From assembly GCF_003932735.1 (NCBI RefSeq), contig NZ_CP033611.1:967501-1031500 (forward strand): DNA of 64,000 nucleotides, in the 5' to 3' direction. Shown here piece by piece: positions 1 through 9,099 of this stretch. The position numbers and the translations under genes are program-made. This DNA is from Rickettsiales endosymbiont of Stachyamoeba lipophora. GTDB taxonomy: Bacteria > Pseudomonadota > Alphaproteobacteria > Rickettsiales > 33-17. Below the pieces are notes generated by a model. That model ran no database searches. It was not told the DNA's origin and saw only the letters and a program-made list of their open reading frames with translations. Position 1 is the stretch's first letter, and every line of letters starts with the position of its first letter.

Positions 1-62
<62 letters not shown>

Positions 63-129
63 CAAAGACAAAAGGGCATCACTATCTTTATTTATTCTAT
101 ACTCTTCCACTTTCATTTGGGTTTCTAAT

Positions 130-849
130 ATGAAAAAATTCATTAAAGCTTCTACTATTTTCTCACTTTTAGTGTTATCCTCATTTCATGTGAATGCAGA
201 TCATAAACCTCATTCATCCAATCAACAAGTTATGTTAAAAGTTAGGTTTGGTGAAATAGATCGTTTAAAAGCTCATAATTTAAAGCTTGCAGGTATTAAA
301 TCTGTCGAGTGTTTAAAGAAATATGGTGCATTTAAAACTTATGCTGAACCAACTTTAATTGCCATGAGTGGTGAAAAAGCTAAATTCTTTTCTGGTGGTG
401 AAATACCAGTTATGAAAGGTGCCAATGGTACTATCAAGTATCAATCTTATGGTATTGAATTGGAATTTAAACCAGTAGTACATGGCCGTAATATTAGAAT
501 TGACATTGATTATAATATTAAAGATTTAGATAAAAACAAATCCCATACATTACCAGCATTTATTAAATCAAGAGCTTCTACTACTGTACAACTTGCACAG
601 GGTGAAAGTTTCATGATTTCAGGTATAGTAAAGGAGAGCCAAGATGTGGATGTTTCCAATCATTTAGGTATTTTTAGTAATATTTTTGCTCCTAAATCAG
701 GGTATGAACAAACTGAAATGGTACTTTCAATTACTCCATATTTTGTGGAACCAATCAAGCATGAAGAAATTAAACTACCTACCGATAATTTTGATGTACA
801 AAACGAAATTAATAGTTTGTTAGGTAAATCTATAACTATTACAGAGTAG
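130..849 (+). CDS. Short exported secretin-domain protein (CpaC/PilQ-like C-terminal domain)
   Basis: A 239-residue protein with a Sec signal peptide (residues 1 to about 23, ending VNA-D). The body resembles the beta-rich outer-membrane domain of type II/III/IV secretins: VMLKVRFGEIDR near residue 34, AEPTLIAMSGEKAKFFSGGE with IPV at about 73-95, YGIELEFKPVV near 107, and a C-terminal MVLSITPYFVEP that recalls the last secretin strand. The usual N-terminal N0/N1 ring domains are absent, so the protein is far shorter than typical secretins (400 residues or more). It stands alone between 16S and ndk, away from the full secretin at 29.4 kb. It may be a reduced secretin or an accessory to one; whether it still forms a pore cannot be told from sequence. 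Confidence 0.7.
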   Translation: MKKFIKASTIFSLLVLSSFHVNADHKPHSSNQQVMLKVRFGEIDRLKAHNLKLAGIKSVECLKKYGAFKTYAEPTLIAMSGEKAKFFSGGEIPVMKGANGTIKYQSYGIELEFKPVVHGRNIRIDIDYNIKDLDKNKSHTLPAFIKSRASTTVQLAQGESFMISGIVKESQDVDVSNHLGIFSNIFAPKSGYEQTEMVLSITPYFVEPIKHEEIKLPTDNFDVQNEINSLLGKSITITE

Positions 850-870
850 TTTTTAGATAATAAATCTTAA

Positions 871-916
871 AAATCCTGGCTTTTGCTTGTTGTAAGTAAG
901 TGCCAGGGTTTCTTTA
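871..916 (+). terminator. Probable intrinsic terminator after the secretin-like gene
   Basis: AAATCCTGGC (871-880) pairs with GCCAGGGTTT (902-911; one G-U pair). The loop is about 21 bases and can fold further, and a T-rich run follows. It lies 21 bases past the stop codon of the secretin-like gene. Confidence 0.7.
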
Positions 917-1048
917 TTTACAAGTAATTATACAGATTATCCCAATTGCTGAAATATATTTATATTTAACTTCCGCAAAATGTATAATATACAAACAAAA
1001 TTTTTACATATATTTAAATTTATAAATTGAACTTTAAGGATAAATCAA

Positions 1049-1465
1049 ATGGAAAGAACCCTATCTATAATAAAACCGGATGCTACAAGACGTAATTTAA
1101 CTGGTAAAATTAATGCAGTATTTGAAGAAAACGGTTTTAAAATTGTTGCTCAAAAGCGTGCTCGTTTAACACAAGCTCAAGCGGAAGGGTTTTATGCTGA
1201 GCATCAAGAACGCCCATTTTTTAATGATCTAGTAAAATTTATGACCTCTGGTGCAGTAGTAATTCAGGTATTAGAAGCTGAAGATGCGGTAGCTTTAAAC
1301 CGTAAGATTATGGGAGCAACAAACCCGGCTAATGCTGAGGAAGGTACTATCCGTAAAATGTTTGCTGAAAGCATTGAAGCAAATTCTGTACATGGTTCAG
1401 ACAGCTTAGAAGCTGCTAAAAGAGAAATTGCTTACTTTTTCACTGAAGATGAAATTGTAGGATAA
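1049..1465 (+). CDS. ndk: Nucleoside diphosphate kinase
   Basis: A cytosolic enzyme of 138 residues that transfers the gamma phosphate between nucleoside triphosphates and diphosphates through a phosphohistidine. Length is normal for the family. The active-site signature NSVHGSD is at 112-118, so His115 is the phosphorylated residue. The N-terminal [10 protein letters not shown] block and the RPFF and GAVV segments are also typical. It is a single-gene unit: about 200 bases of AT-rich DNA precede it and a clear hairpin terminator follows 30 bases after the stop. Confidence 0.97.
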   Translation: MERTLSIIKPDATRRNLTGKINAVFEENGFKIVAQKRARLTQAQAEGFYAEHQERPFFNDLVKFMTSGAVVIQVLEAEDAVALNRKIMGATNPANAEEGTIRKMFAESIEANSVHGSDSLEAAKREIAYFFTEDEIVG

Positions 1466-1495
1466 TAATATCCTTTAAAAACTTACAATGATAAA

Positions 1496-1529
1496 AAGCC
1501 TATAATAACATTTATTATAGGCTTTTTTT
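1496..1529 (+). terminator. Intrinsic terminator of ndk
   Basis: A perfect 12-bp stem, AAGCCTATAATA (1496-1507) with TATTATAGGCTT (1513-1524), a 5-base loop, and a run of T directly after it. Confidence 0.9.
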
Positions 1530-1702
1530 AATTCTCTCATATACAGGCTAGTCACTATATTCAATAAAATATCTCTTATAATATAACCGGTGCTGTTGCG
1601 CATCTTACAAAATATATGAATCTTGATTTAAAGTTAAAATTATTGTAGCAATTAACCGTTACAATTACGTTTGTAATAACTTTATATACAACGGGTATTA
1701 TT

Positions 1703-2191
1703 ATGAAAAAAATTATTTGTACTACTGCTTTATCTTTTATGTTAGTTAATGCGGCTTTAGCAGTAACTAATGATCAAGTATTAGCTAACGAAGTTGATTC
1801 TTCTATTTCTGTAAATCCAATTACCGGTGAGAAAGGTGAAGTAAGAAATGGAACTTTAGCTGCAACTATGGTTAATGCAGTAGAGATAGGCAAGCTATTA
1901 AGCAAAGTTCAGCTAACACAAGAAGAATTTAAGCAATTTGAAGAGTTAGAGAATCAGCAAAAAGAATTAATTCCTTATGCAAAATTAACCGGAATATATG
2001 ATTTCTTTACAGTTGATGAATGGATGAGCGATAAAAGCAATTTAGGTAGATTATATACAGGCTTACTAGCTTTAGAGCGATTTCCAGAGCTTTTAACCAA
2101 AGAAAGAAAAACATTTTTAAAAAGAGTGGCTAAAAAAACTCCAAACCCTCAAATAAAAGCTAAGATTAAAGTTTTAACTAGTAAAAAATAA
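1703..2191 (+). CDS. Small exported protein of unknown function
   Basis: A 162-residue protein that I do not recognise. It begins with a clear Sec signal peptide (MKKIICTTALSF to ALA, cleavage near residue 20). The mature part is hydrophilic and probably mostly helical, rich in Glu, Lys and Leu, with no cysteine pair or known motif. The C-terminus is strongly basic. The signal peptide, sensible codon use and a downstream hairpin terminator support a real gene with its own transcript. A periplasmic location is inferred. Confidence 0.75.
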   Translation: MKKIICTTALSFMLVNAALAVTNDQVLANEVDSSISVNPITGEKGEVRNGTLAATMVNAVEIGKLLSKVQLTQEEFKQFEELENQQKELIPYAKLTGIYDFFTVDEWMSDKSNLGRLYTGLLALERFPELLTKERKTFLKRVAKKTPNPQIKAKIKVLTSKK

Positions 2192-2221
2192 TTTGCTCTT
2201 AGAATTAAATGTAATATATAG

Positions 2222-2252
2222 CTCAGATCTATTTGTAGGTTTGAGTTTTTTT
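2222..2252 (+). terminator. Intrinsic terminator after the small exported protein gene
   Basis: A 10-bp stem with two G-U pairs, CTCAGATCTA (2222-2231) with TAGGTTTGAG (2236-2245), a TTTG loop, then seven T bases. Confidence 0.8.
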
Positions 2253-2319
2253 ATATTATATTATTGATGAATAATAACAAAGCATAATACTTTATATGTA
2301 AAACAGAGAATATATTTAA

Positions 2320-2803
2320 ATGAAAATTTATAAAATCTTAGTAGCTATATTATTTATAGTAATATGCCATAATGCTTTAGCTAAACTGAATTATAATCAA
2401 ATTCTAGCTTATAATGAAGCCTGCTGTATACTATATGATCTTAATAACAAGAAAATTGCCGAGAGCTTTAATGATCAAAACTGTAATAAAGCTAAGGCTC
2501 CTAACTCAACATCTAAAATAGCTTTAAGCTTAAGGGGCTTTGATAGAGACATATTAATAGATGAGAACACTCCCTAAGTGGTAGTTCCAAGAAGGCTATA
2601 TAGATCGGGTGGATGCTTGGAAGAAAGCGCATATCCCTAAAACTTGGATAAAAAATTCTGTGGATTAGGTACAAAAAATAAATAAAGCATATCTGACTAA
2701 GTTTTTCTATGGTAATCAGGATTTAAGCGGTAACCTAGCTCACCGTTGGGTAAGAAAAGAAGTGGTAAAAAAAATTTTTACAAAAAATGAGATTTTGCAA
2801 TAA
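2320..2803 (+). pseudogene. Decayed class D (OXA-type) beta-lactamase gene
   Basis: The first 85 codons (2320-2577) encode a signal peptide (residues 1-21) and the start of a class D beta-lactamase. They include the active-site STxK motif (STSK, residues 63-66) and the conserved stretch ending FDRDILIDENTP. The frame then breaks. From 2579 in another frame the homology continues as EGYIDRVDAWKKAHIPKTW, then FYGNQDLSGN with the class D YGN motif (codons at 2708-2716). This part is interrupted by in-frame TAG codons at 2582 and 2666. After YGNQD the text jumps to a C-terminal-like RWVRKEVVKKIF and stops at 2801-2803, so the KTG region has been deleted. A frameshift, two stops and an internal deletion make a functional enzyme very unlikely. 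An intact class A-like enzyme is at 55.7 kb. Confidence 0.85.
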
Positions 2804-3084
2804 TAAAATTTAACAATATTTAGCTCTTGATTATCCTAATTTAAAAAGAAAATGCATAATATTATATTTTTATTTTTTATAAGAACTAATTGTATTAATG
2901 CTCTAACAAGGGCTGTTTTATAAAAAATATTGTATGCCTTCTTAAATTTTAAGTTTGACTAAAGTTCCTAGATATTTTGTTAGTTTTATTATCATCTTCA
3001 CATGCCTAATTTATTTAAGCTTCCTTGACTATTAAAATCCTTTTCTTTATAAAAAATTACTAAATAAACTTTTGGTTGAAATAA

Positions 3085-4092
3085 ATGGCAAACAAAGCAC
3101 TAATTACTGGTATTACTGGCATGGTTGGTTCACACATGGCCGATTTTTTACTTGAGCATACTGATTGGGAAATTTATGGGCTTATTAGATGGAGAAGTCC
3201 GCTCAATAATATTTCACATTTGGTGGATCAAATTAATAATCATAAGCGTATACATTTAGTATATGGAGATTTAAAAGATGCTAATTCAATTGATGCAGTA
3301 ATTCGAGAAGTTAAACCTGAGTATGTCTTCCACTTAGCTGCTCAAAGCTATCCTAAAACGTCCTTTACTGCGCCTTTAGATACTTACGAAACGAATATCC
3401 AAGGCACTTCTATTATTCTTGAAGCTTTAAGGCTTCATAAACCAGATGCAATAATTCATGTGTGCGCCTCTTCAGAAGTGTTTGGTAGGGTAGCCAAAGA
3501 AAAATTACCGATTAAAGAAGATTGCACTTTTCATCCGGCCTCTCCTTATGCAATTTCTAAAGTGGGAACTGATCTTATTGGGCGCTATTATGCTGAAGCT
3601 TTTAATATGACAGTAATGACCACTAGGATGTTTACTCATACAGGACCAAGAAGAGGAGATGTATTTGCAGAATCAACTTTTGCTAAGCAAATTGCCATGA
3701 TTGAAGCAGGTAAACTGCCACCTGTAGTCAAGGTAGGTAACTTAGAATCTTTAAGAACTTTTGCAGATGTTAGGGATGCCGTTCGTGCTTATTATATGCT
3801 AGTTACTATGAATCCTATTGGTGGAGAATATTACAATATTGGTGGAACTTACACTTGTACAATCGCTAGTATGCTTGGTCACCTTCTTTCTATCTCAACT
3901 AAAAAAGATATTAAAATAGAAATGGATCCTGATAGATTGCGTCCTATTGATGCAGATCTACAAGTGCCTGACACCTCCAAATTTGAGCTGCATACCGGTT
4001 GGAAGCCAGAAATCACCTTTGAGCAAACCATGCAAGATTTATTGAATTACTGGCGTGAGCAAGTTAAATTTGCCGATTTTCTGAATAGATAA
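3085..4092 (+). CDS. GDP-mannose 4,6-dehydratase-like NAD-dependent epimerase/dehydratase
   Basis: A 335-residue extended short-chain dehydrogenase. It has the N-terminal nucleotide-binding GITGMVG (9-15), a YGDLKD acidic segment near 60-65, and the catalytic set S129-S130-E131, Y155 and K159 (YAISK). The SSE triplet and the later THTGPRRGDVF block fit GDP-mannose 4,6-dehydratase better than the reductases of the same family, which usually lack the Glu. It would make GDP-4-keto-6-deoxymannose for a surface glycan. A dTDP-rhamnose-type reductase (58.6 kb) and a polysaccharide ABC exporter (32.7 kb) are in the same window but not the same operon. Exact substrate is inferred. Confidence 0.85.
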   Translation: MANKALITGITGMVGSHMADFLLEHTDWEIYGLIRWRSPLNNISHLVDQINNHKRIHLVYGDLKDANSIDAVIREVKPEYVFHLAAQSYPKTSFTAPLDTYETNIQGTSIILEALRLHKPDAIIHVCASSEVFGRVAKEKLPIKEDCTFHPASPYAISKVGTDLIGRYYAEAFNMTVMTTRMFTHTGPRRGDVFAESTFAKQIAMIEAGKLPPVVKVGNLESLRTFADVRDAVRAYYMLVTMNPIGGEYYNIGGTYTCTIASMLGHLLSISTKKDIKIEMDPDRLRPIDADLQVPDTSKFELHTGWKPEITFEQTMQDLLNYWREQVKFADFLNR

Positions 4093-4636
4093 TAATTTAA
4101 ATCATAAAATTATTCTTTGCTGTGACTTAATTTCTAAGCTTGAACCACACGGCAACGATTGGGGGTATCTACTGACTTATGAAGGCTTTTTTCTCAGTAG
4201 GGAGAGGAGGATTTAGTTAAGGCTAGAGGGGCTAGTGTAACTAACACTGGTTTGATGAGTCCTGCTTGCTCGGTATACTACTTTTTATATCTTCTTAATT
4301 CTTTAATTAATTGTATGGTGTCAAATTTTCTAGTGAGTTCATATGTAATAATTTGTGATTATTGGGCATCCCATTTTCTCTCAAATTAAAGCTTCTCTTT
4401 ACCTTTTTCTTGCCTTGCCTGATACTATTCATCGTCTATTTATAATCTTTTCCAGATAGGTATATGGCTGTTTAACAAGATTAAGAAAAATATTTTTTGC
4501 GTAACATCCAAGGAAATATCAGCTACTCTCCGTAATGCAAGATGAGCTGCAAATAGCTAATTAAGCAAAATTCTATCCATTAGAACAATGCTTGTTAGCT
4601 AACAAATGAATCCAAAAAGGTTGAATATTTCTATAA
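4093..4636. other. Intergenic region without a recognisable gene
   Basis: A 544-base stretch between the convergent dehydratase gene (plus) and the last virB6 gene (minus). All frames are closed by frequent stops, and I found no tRNA or remnant I can name. A weak AT hairpin (AATAATTT at 4091-4098 with AAATTATT at 4107-4114) overlaps the dehydratase stop. Probably decayed DNA. Confidence 0.6.
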
Positions 4637-6763
4637 CTAATCTGTATCATGATCGTTTGAAGAATTTGGTTTACTACGAAATATTTTATTAATTAACTTG
4701 CCTGGAATCGCCTTGGCTTCATCTTTTAGAGCCTTGTTAGCTTGCTTGATTGCATCTATAGACTGAGTAACAGGCTGTATTGCATATTTGTCTAATGTTT
4801 TATAAGCTTTGGTGCTTTTTACTGCGTTACTTATATCATCGGTTAACCCTATTTTGTTAGCTACGCGTGCACCAGTTTTAATAGCTCTTACACCAACTTT
4901 GGCACCAGCTTTGGCCATATTTTTAGGTAGTGCATCCATCTTCATGCCAACACCGGCTAAACCGCCTTTTGCTCCCCAGCTATATTCAATACCACTAATA
5001 ATTTGCGCAATTGCTGCAGCAAGAGTAACAATTTGTCCTGTAGCAAAAGCTAATAATAATAATCTCAAGATTGAGAGATCAAAAATAGGTGCGCCACCTT
5101 TATGTAAAATATGATCAATGGTTTCTTGATCATCTCCATCCTTTAGTAATCCCATTCTTTTTTCATTATTACCTTGAGGAATTAAAAAAGGCATATCCTT
5201 ATAACGATAACTTTTACATTCATAAGGTTTACAAGTTCTTCCGTTCTGTTCAAAATATCCTGGGGCATCTATATTAGCTTTAATATTTGCAATAGAAGGT
5301 TTAAACCACCAAAACTCAAATAAGGGAGGTATACTAGCCATTCTTGTCCAGCAAACTTTATAACCCAAATTTCTTTGAATTTCAGTCATTGCGGTATCTC
5401 TAATGAAAGTAAAGAATAATACGATAAGTAAAGCTTGGAAAGAAAATGAAATTAACATTCTCAGCCATGAATCAAACATTTGTTTAGTTTGGTTAAATAA
5501 AATACCTACTAAAAAGATAGGGCTAATGAGTATTAATAAACAAATTCCTAATATGGCAAGAATAAAGGTAGTAAGAGCCATGCCTGATGCAAGAATTAAC
5601 ATTACCATTGACACAATATAAATAATTCCAAAAGCAAAAGTTTGTAGATAAAATGGGCCACCAAAGGGGTTGAGCAAGCCAAGAATTTTTTTCCAAATGC
5701 TGCTATTTAACACTAATTGTATAAAAGGCTCAAAATAGGAATAATCGTCTGCATTATTGCCGGTGACATAACCAATTAATTCCAGTAAACCCTCAAGGAA
5801 AATGATGAAGAAGTAATCATATAAAAATATCCACGCATTAGGGGAAAGTAAAACAGCAATAAAACCTAATTTTAACATTCGCATTGCAACTTCACCCGCC
5901 TGTACCCTGAGCATGCCCATGATAAAAAGGAGGAAAGTTATAATTACATATAGAGTTAGTAAAACTTTAACAGATGTAATAATTATAGAGTTTCCTAATA
6001 TACTAGCAAACATCCTCTTCGTAATTTCTTTGGTGGTGCTAATAATGGGTTCAATAATCCAACCGGTAATATCTAAGCCTTTATCACTTACTCCAGATTT
6101 AATTACAATTTGATAACTACCAGCATTATCGGTATAATATCTATCCAGTATCTTAAAATATAAAAATTTACCCATCCATGAGGCCGGAGGATGATCAAAA
6201 TAACCACCTACTTGCTGACCTTCATAAAAAACATTGCTATTTACTCCAATTGCAGAGTTGAAACCTAGGTGTAGAATATCACTTTCGTTAATTTTAGATA
6301 ATGTAGTAGGATTTTTAATGGATCTAGCTGATTGATTAGGATCTGCTTCCTTAGGATTAGCTACTAGCATGTATAAACCTACACCGTCTTTCATCCGACA
6401 AGGTGGATTTGTTATTGCAAATAAATTATTGCTGTAGAGGCAATAAGGTAAAAGTTTAGCTATTTCATTAGCTCGACCTTGACCGTTACCATACCAGGTG
6501 GTCCAGCCGGATTGCATATTATGATCGTCTGGTTTAACAACTATGTACAGTTTGTCCCCATTTAAGCGTGCAGTGGAAGGAAACCATTCTGCATATTGAT
6601 TTTCTCGTTCTCCTTGGACGTTTAGTCCTAATGAAGAAACTGTAGTATAATAAAATTGTCCAAAATCATCGGGTTCAATACAATACTCACCACCGCTGCA
6701 TGAAGTAACAGTTAAAAGCATGGTTAGCAGCGCAAGTTTGATAAATAAAAATTTTATTTTCAT
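4637..6763 (-). CDS. virB6: VirB6-family T4SS inner-membrane protein (fourth in the cluster)
   Basis: A 708-residue TrbL/VirB6 protein, the last gene of the virB3-virB4-virB6 run. It starts with a lipoprotein-type signal, lipobox VTSC with Cys22. A periplasmic-looking region of about 220 residues follows, then a polytopic membrane core (roughly 250-460) containing the family's Pro/Gly-rich hydrophobic segments, a second soluble loop, and another hydrophobic stretch near 575-600. The last 100 or so residues are hydrophilic and basic. VirB6 proteins form part of the inner-membrane channel. The start codon overlaps the stop of the preceding virB6 gene by 4 bases, so the two are probably translationally coupled. 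Confidence 0.9.
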   Translation of the reverse strand: MKIKFLFIKLALLTMLLTVTSCSGGEYCIEPDDFGQFYYTTVSSLGLNVQGERENQYAEWFPSTARLNGDKLYIVVKPDDHNMQSGWTTWYGNGQGRANEIAKLLPYCLYSNNLFAITNPPCRMKDGVGLYMLVANPKEADPNQSARSIKNPTTLSKINESDILHLGFNSAIGVNSNVFYEGQQVGGYFDHPPASWMGKFLYFKILDRYYTDNAGSYQIVIKSGVSDKGLDITGWIIEPIISTTKEITKRMFASILGNSIIITSVKVLLTLYVIITFLLFIMGMLRVQAGEVAMRMLKLGFIAVLLSPNAWIFLYDYFFIIFLEGLLELIGYVTGNNADDYSYFEPFIQLVLNSSIWKKILGLLNPFGGPFYLQTFAFGIIYIVSMVMLILASGMALTTFILAILGICLLILISPIFLVGILFNQTKQMFDSWLRMLISFSFQALLIVLFFTFIRDTAMTEIQRNLGYKVCWTRMASIPPLFEFWWFKPSIANIKANIDAPGYFEQNGRTCKPYECKSYRYKDMPFLIPQGNNEKRMGLLKDGDDQETIDHILHKGGAPIFDLSILRLLLLAFATGQIVTLAAAIAQIISGIEYSWGAKGGLAGVGMKMDALPKNMAKAGAKVGVRAIKTGARVANKIGLTDDISNAVKSTKAYKTLDKYAIQPVTQSIDAIKQANKALKDEAKAIPGKLINKIFRSKPNSSNDHDTD

Positions 6764-9099
6764 GAGATTACACTTTTAATAGCATTAAATGCGGTGTCTA
6801 CAAGGTTTAGAATATGTTTTATAATACCACCTATAAAACCACTTGCTTTAGCAAAAGTATTGAGAGAACCGGCTTTTCCTAAGCTATCTCCTAGCAATGC
6901 CAAAGATAGCGTAGAAGTAAATTCTAATACTTTTTCAAGTAGCTTTACCATGATAAAAAGCATAAAGGCATTTACATAAAGTGAATAATAGCTTCGGAAA
7001 GTATGTTTAAAGAATTCTAACAGCTCATCAAAGAGGGTGCCATTAGTATTAAAATTGATAACTATTGGGCTAAAACCACTTGGTACAAACCAGGGTATAG
7101 TAAAGCTAAATAAATCTATTCCTAAGATATTGTAATTTAAAATGAACAATGGATTTAAGCAAAATTCTACTACTAATAACGGAGAAGCAAATATGTCTAT
7201 AATCTCTGTCATTACTAGCAATACAATTATTAGAAGTACCGGATTGAATACTAGGTATATTAAAGTTTTAATCCATTCATCAAATAATTTTTTAGTTTGT
7301 GCAAACATGATAAAAGAGAGGAAAATAGGGGCGAGTGCAACTAAGAATGCAATCAAAATCATGTTAATTAAATATACCGCTATAATGTTCACAATGCTTA
7401 TTAAAATTTTATAAAAAGCAAATCCAATTAAAACAAGAAGAAGAACGCCAAAGAAGCTATATATAAGTATATATTGCAAAAGACTTAGAATCACAAAAGG
7501 TAATGCTTTGAGGTATTTATTAAAGGTGTAATCTATAAATCCAAATGGGTTGTTAGGCTCACTATTAGTTATCATTGACAAAAGATTATCAGTGCCTAAA
7601 AAAAAGATACTGAAAAGGTTATCAAAAAAGAATTGCCAGCTTTTATCGCTAATAAGTATGGTAATAAAAGAAATCTTAAAAATTCTTAATACGATATCTC
7701 GCTGTGTTTCTTGGATATATCCCATGACAAATAATAGGCCGTAACTTACTACATACAGTACCATCATGGTTTTAATGATAGCTATAACATTAGTATTACC
7801 AAGAATACGATTGTAAGTAGTTGCAGCTCCTTCTGTAAGGCTCTCCTGAATAGGTTTCATAATCTTATCATTTAGCCAAGAACCAATACCATTTTGTACA
7901 TTAATAGATATAGGCTTTACAATTACTTCAACATAATAATGATCAAGAAAGGCTTGATTTTGGTAAGCGCTATTATCGACTTTAAACCATAAGTTTCCAG
8001 GAGTGGTAGTGACAAACTTGCTATTTTTAGTAATAGTTTTAACGTCATTTGGTTCAGAGGTGCTTTGCTCGCCAGGATGTTTTTCAGAAAAAACAATCTT
8101 TAGGTTGCTCAAAGTATGATCAATATCGGTAAAATAATTAAATTTAAACATATAGTCATAAATCATACGCTGATAGCTGTCATGCAAAACGAAATGTGAG
8201 GCGCCTATATAAATTATTTCATCCCTATCCATAATAAATTGGTGGAACGCATTTGGATATTTTTCAGCGGTAATGGGTTGTTCTGCTGAATAAAGAGATA
8301 AAAAGGGGGCTAAGCTAGATTTAATGGTATCACTTTGATAATCTTTAAGGTAGGCAATTCTTACTCCCTTTCCTCCTTGATAATAACAGATCTTAGTATC
8401 ATCATCTAGATTATTAAAATCACTCAACCCTAGGTTGTTAGAATCCCATGATCCATAATCATTATATCTGCATGCTTTAAACACACTGGGAGGTGGGTTG
8501 TCTACTGAAGTAAGGAATGTGTTTATATACCTGCCAAATGAGTGGGTATTAGGGTAAGGCATAATATAGTTAGTGGCCTCATGAGGTTTCCTGATATTAA
8601 CGCCACTTCCATGATTACAAATATTAACTAAAGGTTCTCCTGTATAACTATCATCTATAGATACTACCACAAAATCCCCCTTTTTTAACGGAGGAGAAAA
8701 ATAATTATATTTTTCTTCTCCTATAATGGGAATTGCACCATTTCCAGCACATTTGTCTGTATAGATTTGAGCATTTTCCGAACCTTTTTTTCGATAAACT
8801 TTGCCGTTAACTTTAATTTCTACTTCGTGTTTAGCTCCAATAGGTTTACCAAACCAGTCTTTTTGCCAGCCAAAAGTAGCAACATTATTGCTTCCTTGGT
8901 AGCTGCTGTTATAGTTTAAATCATTAAATTCATGATAATCTTTTGCAATAACCCCATCACCTCTCACAATGGTAGTAAAGCGATAAGGAGTTAACTCTTG
9001 AGTATTAAAATCTTGTTTATTGCTACAGTAGTAACTATCACCACATCCATTTAAGAGGAGTATTAAAAATGCTACTATTATAGTTCTAAGCATTATCAT
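6760..9099 (-). CDS. virB6: VirB6-family T4SS inner-membrane protein (third in the cluster)
   Basis: A 779-residue VirB6-like protein. A lipoprotein-type signal (lipobox LNGC, Cys19) is followed by about 400 residues of soluble, cysteine-containing sequence and then a membrane core (about 435-650). A second hydrophobic region near 720-750 is just before the C-terminus. Compared with the short VirB6 of Agrobacterium it carries a large N-terminal extension, as known for Rickettsiales VirB6 paralogs. Both ends overlap the neighbouring virB6 genes by 4 bases, giving a strict operon. Confidence 0.9.
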   Translation of the reverse strand: MIMLRTIIVAFLILLLNGCGDSYYCSNKQDFNTQELTPYRFTTIVRGDGVIAKDYHEFNDLNYNSSYQGSNNVATFGWQKDWFGKPIGAKHEVEIKVNGKVYRKKGSENAQIYTDKCAGNGAIPIIGEEKYNYFSPPLKKGDFVVVSIDDSYTGEPLVNICNHGSGVNIRKPHEATNYIMPYPNTHSFGRYINTFLTSVDNPPPSVFKACRYNDYGSWDSNNLGLSDFNNLDDDTKICYYQGGKGVRIAYLKDYQSDTIKSSLAPFLSLYSAEQPITAEKYPNAFHQFIMDRDEIIYIGASHFVLHDSYQRMIYDYMFKFNYFTDIDHTLSNLKIVFSEKHPGEQSTSEPNDVKTITKNSKFVTTTPGNLWFKVDNSAYQNQAFLDHYYVEVIVKPISINVQNGIGSWLNDKIMKPIQESLTEGAATTYNRILGNTNVIAIIKTMMVLYVVSYGLLFVMGYIQETQRDIVLRIFKISFITILISDKSWQFFFDNLFSIFFLGTDNLLSMITNSEPNNPFGFIDYTFNKYLKALPFVILSLLQYILIYSFFGVLLLVLIGFAFYKILISIVNIIAVYLINMILIAFLVALAPIFLSFIMFAQTKKLFDEWIKTLIYLVFNPVLLIIVLLVMTEIIDIFASPLLVVEFCLNPLFILNYNILGIDLFSFTIPWFVPSGFSPIVINFNTNGTLFDELLEFFKHTFRSYYSLYVNAFMLFIMVKLLEKVLEFTSTLSLALLGDSLGKAGSLNTFAKASGFIGGIIKHILNLVDTAFNAIKSVIS

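Noticed and set aside
4093-4636. Possible insertion-sequence remnant
   Set aside because: No terminal inverted repeats, target duplication or transposase-like reading could be found.
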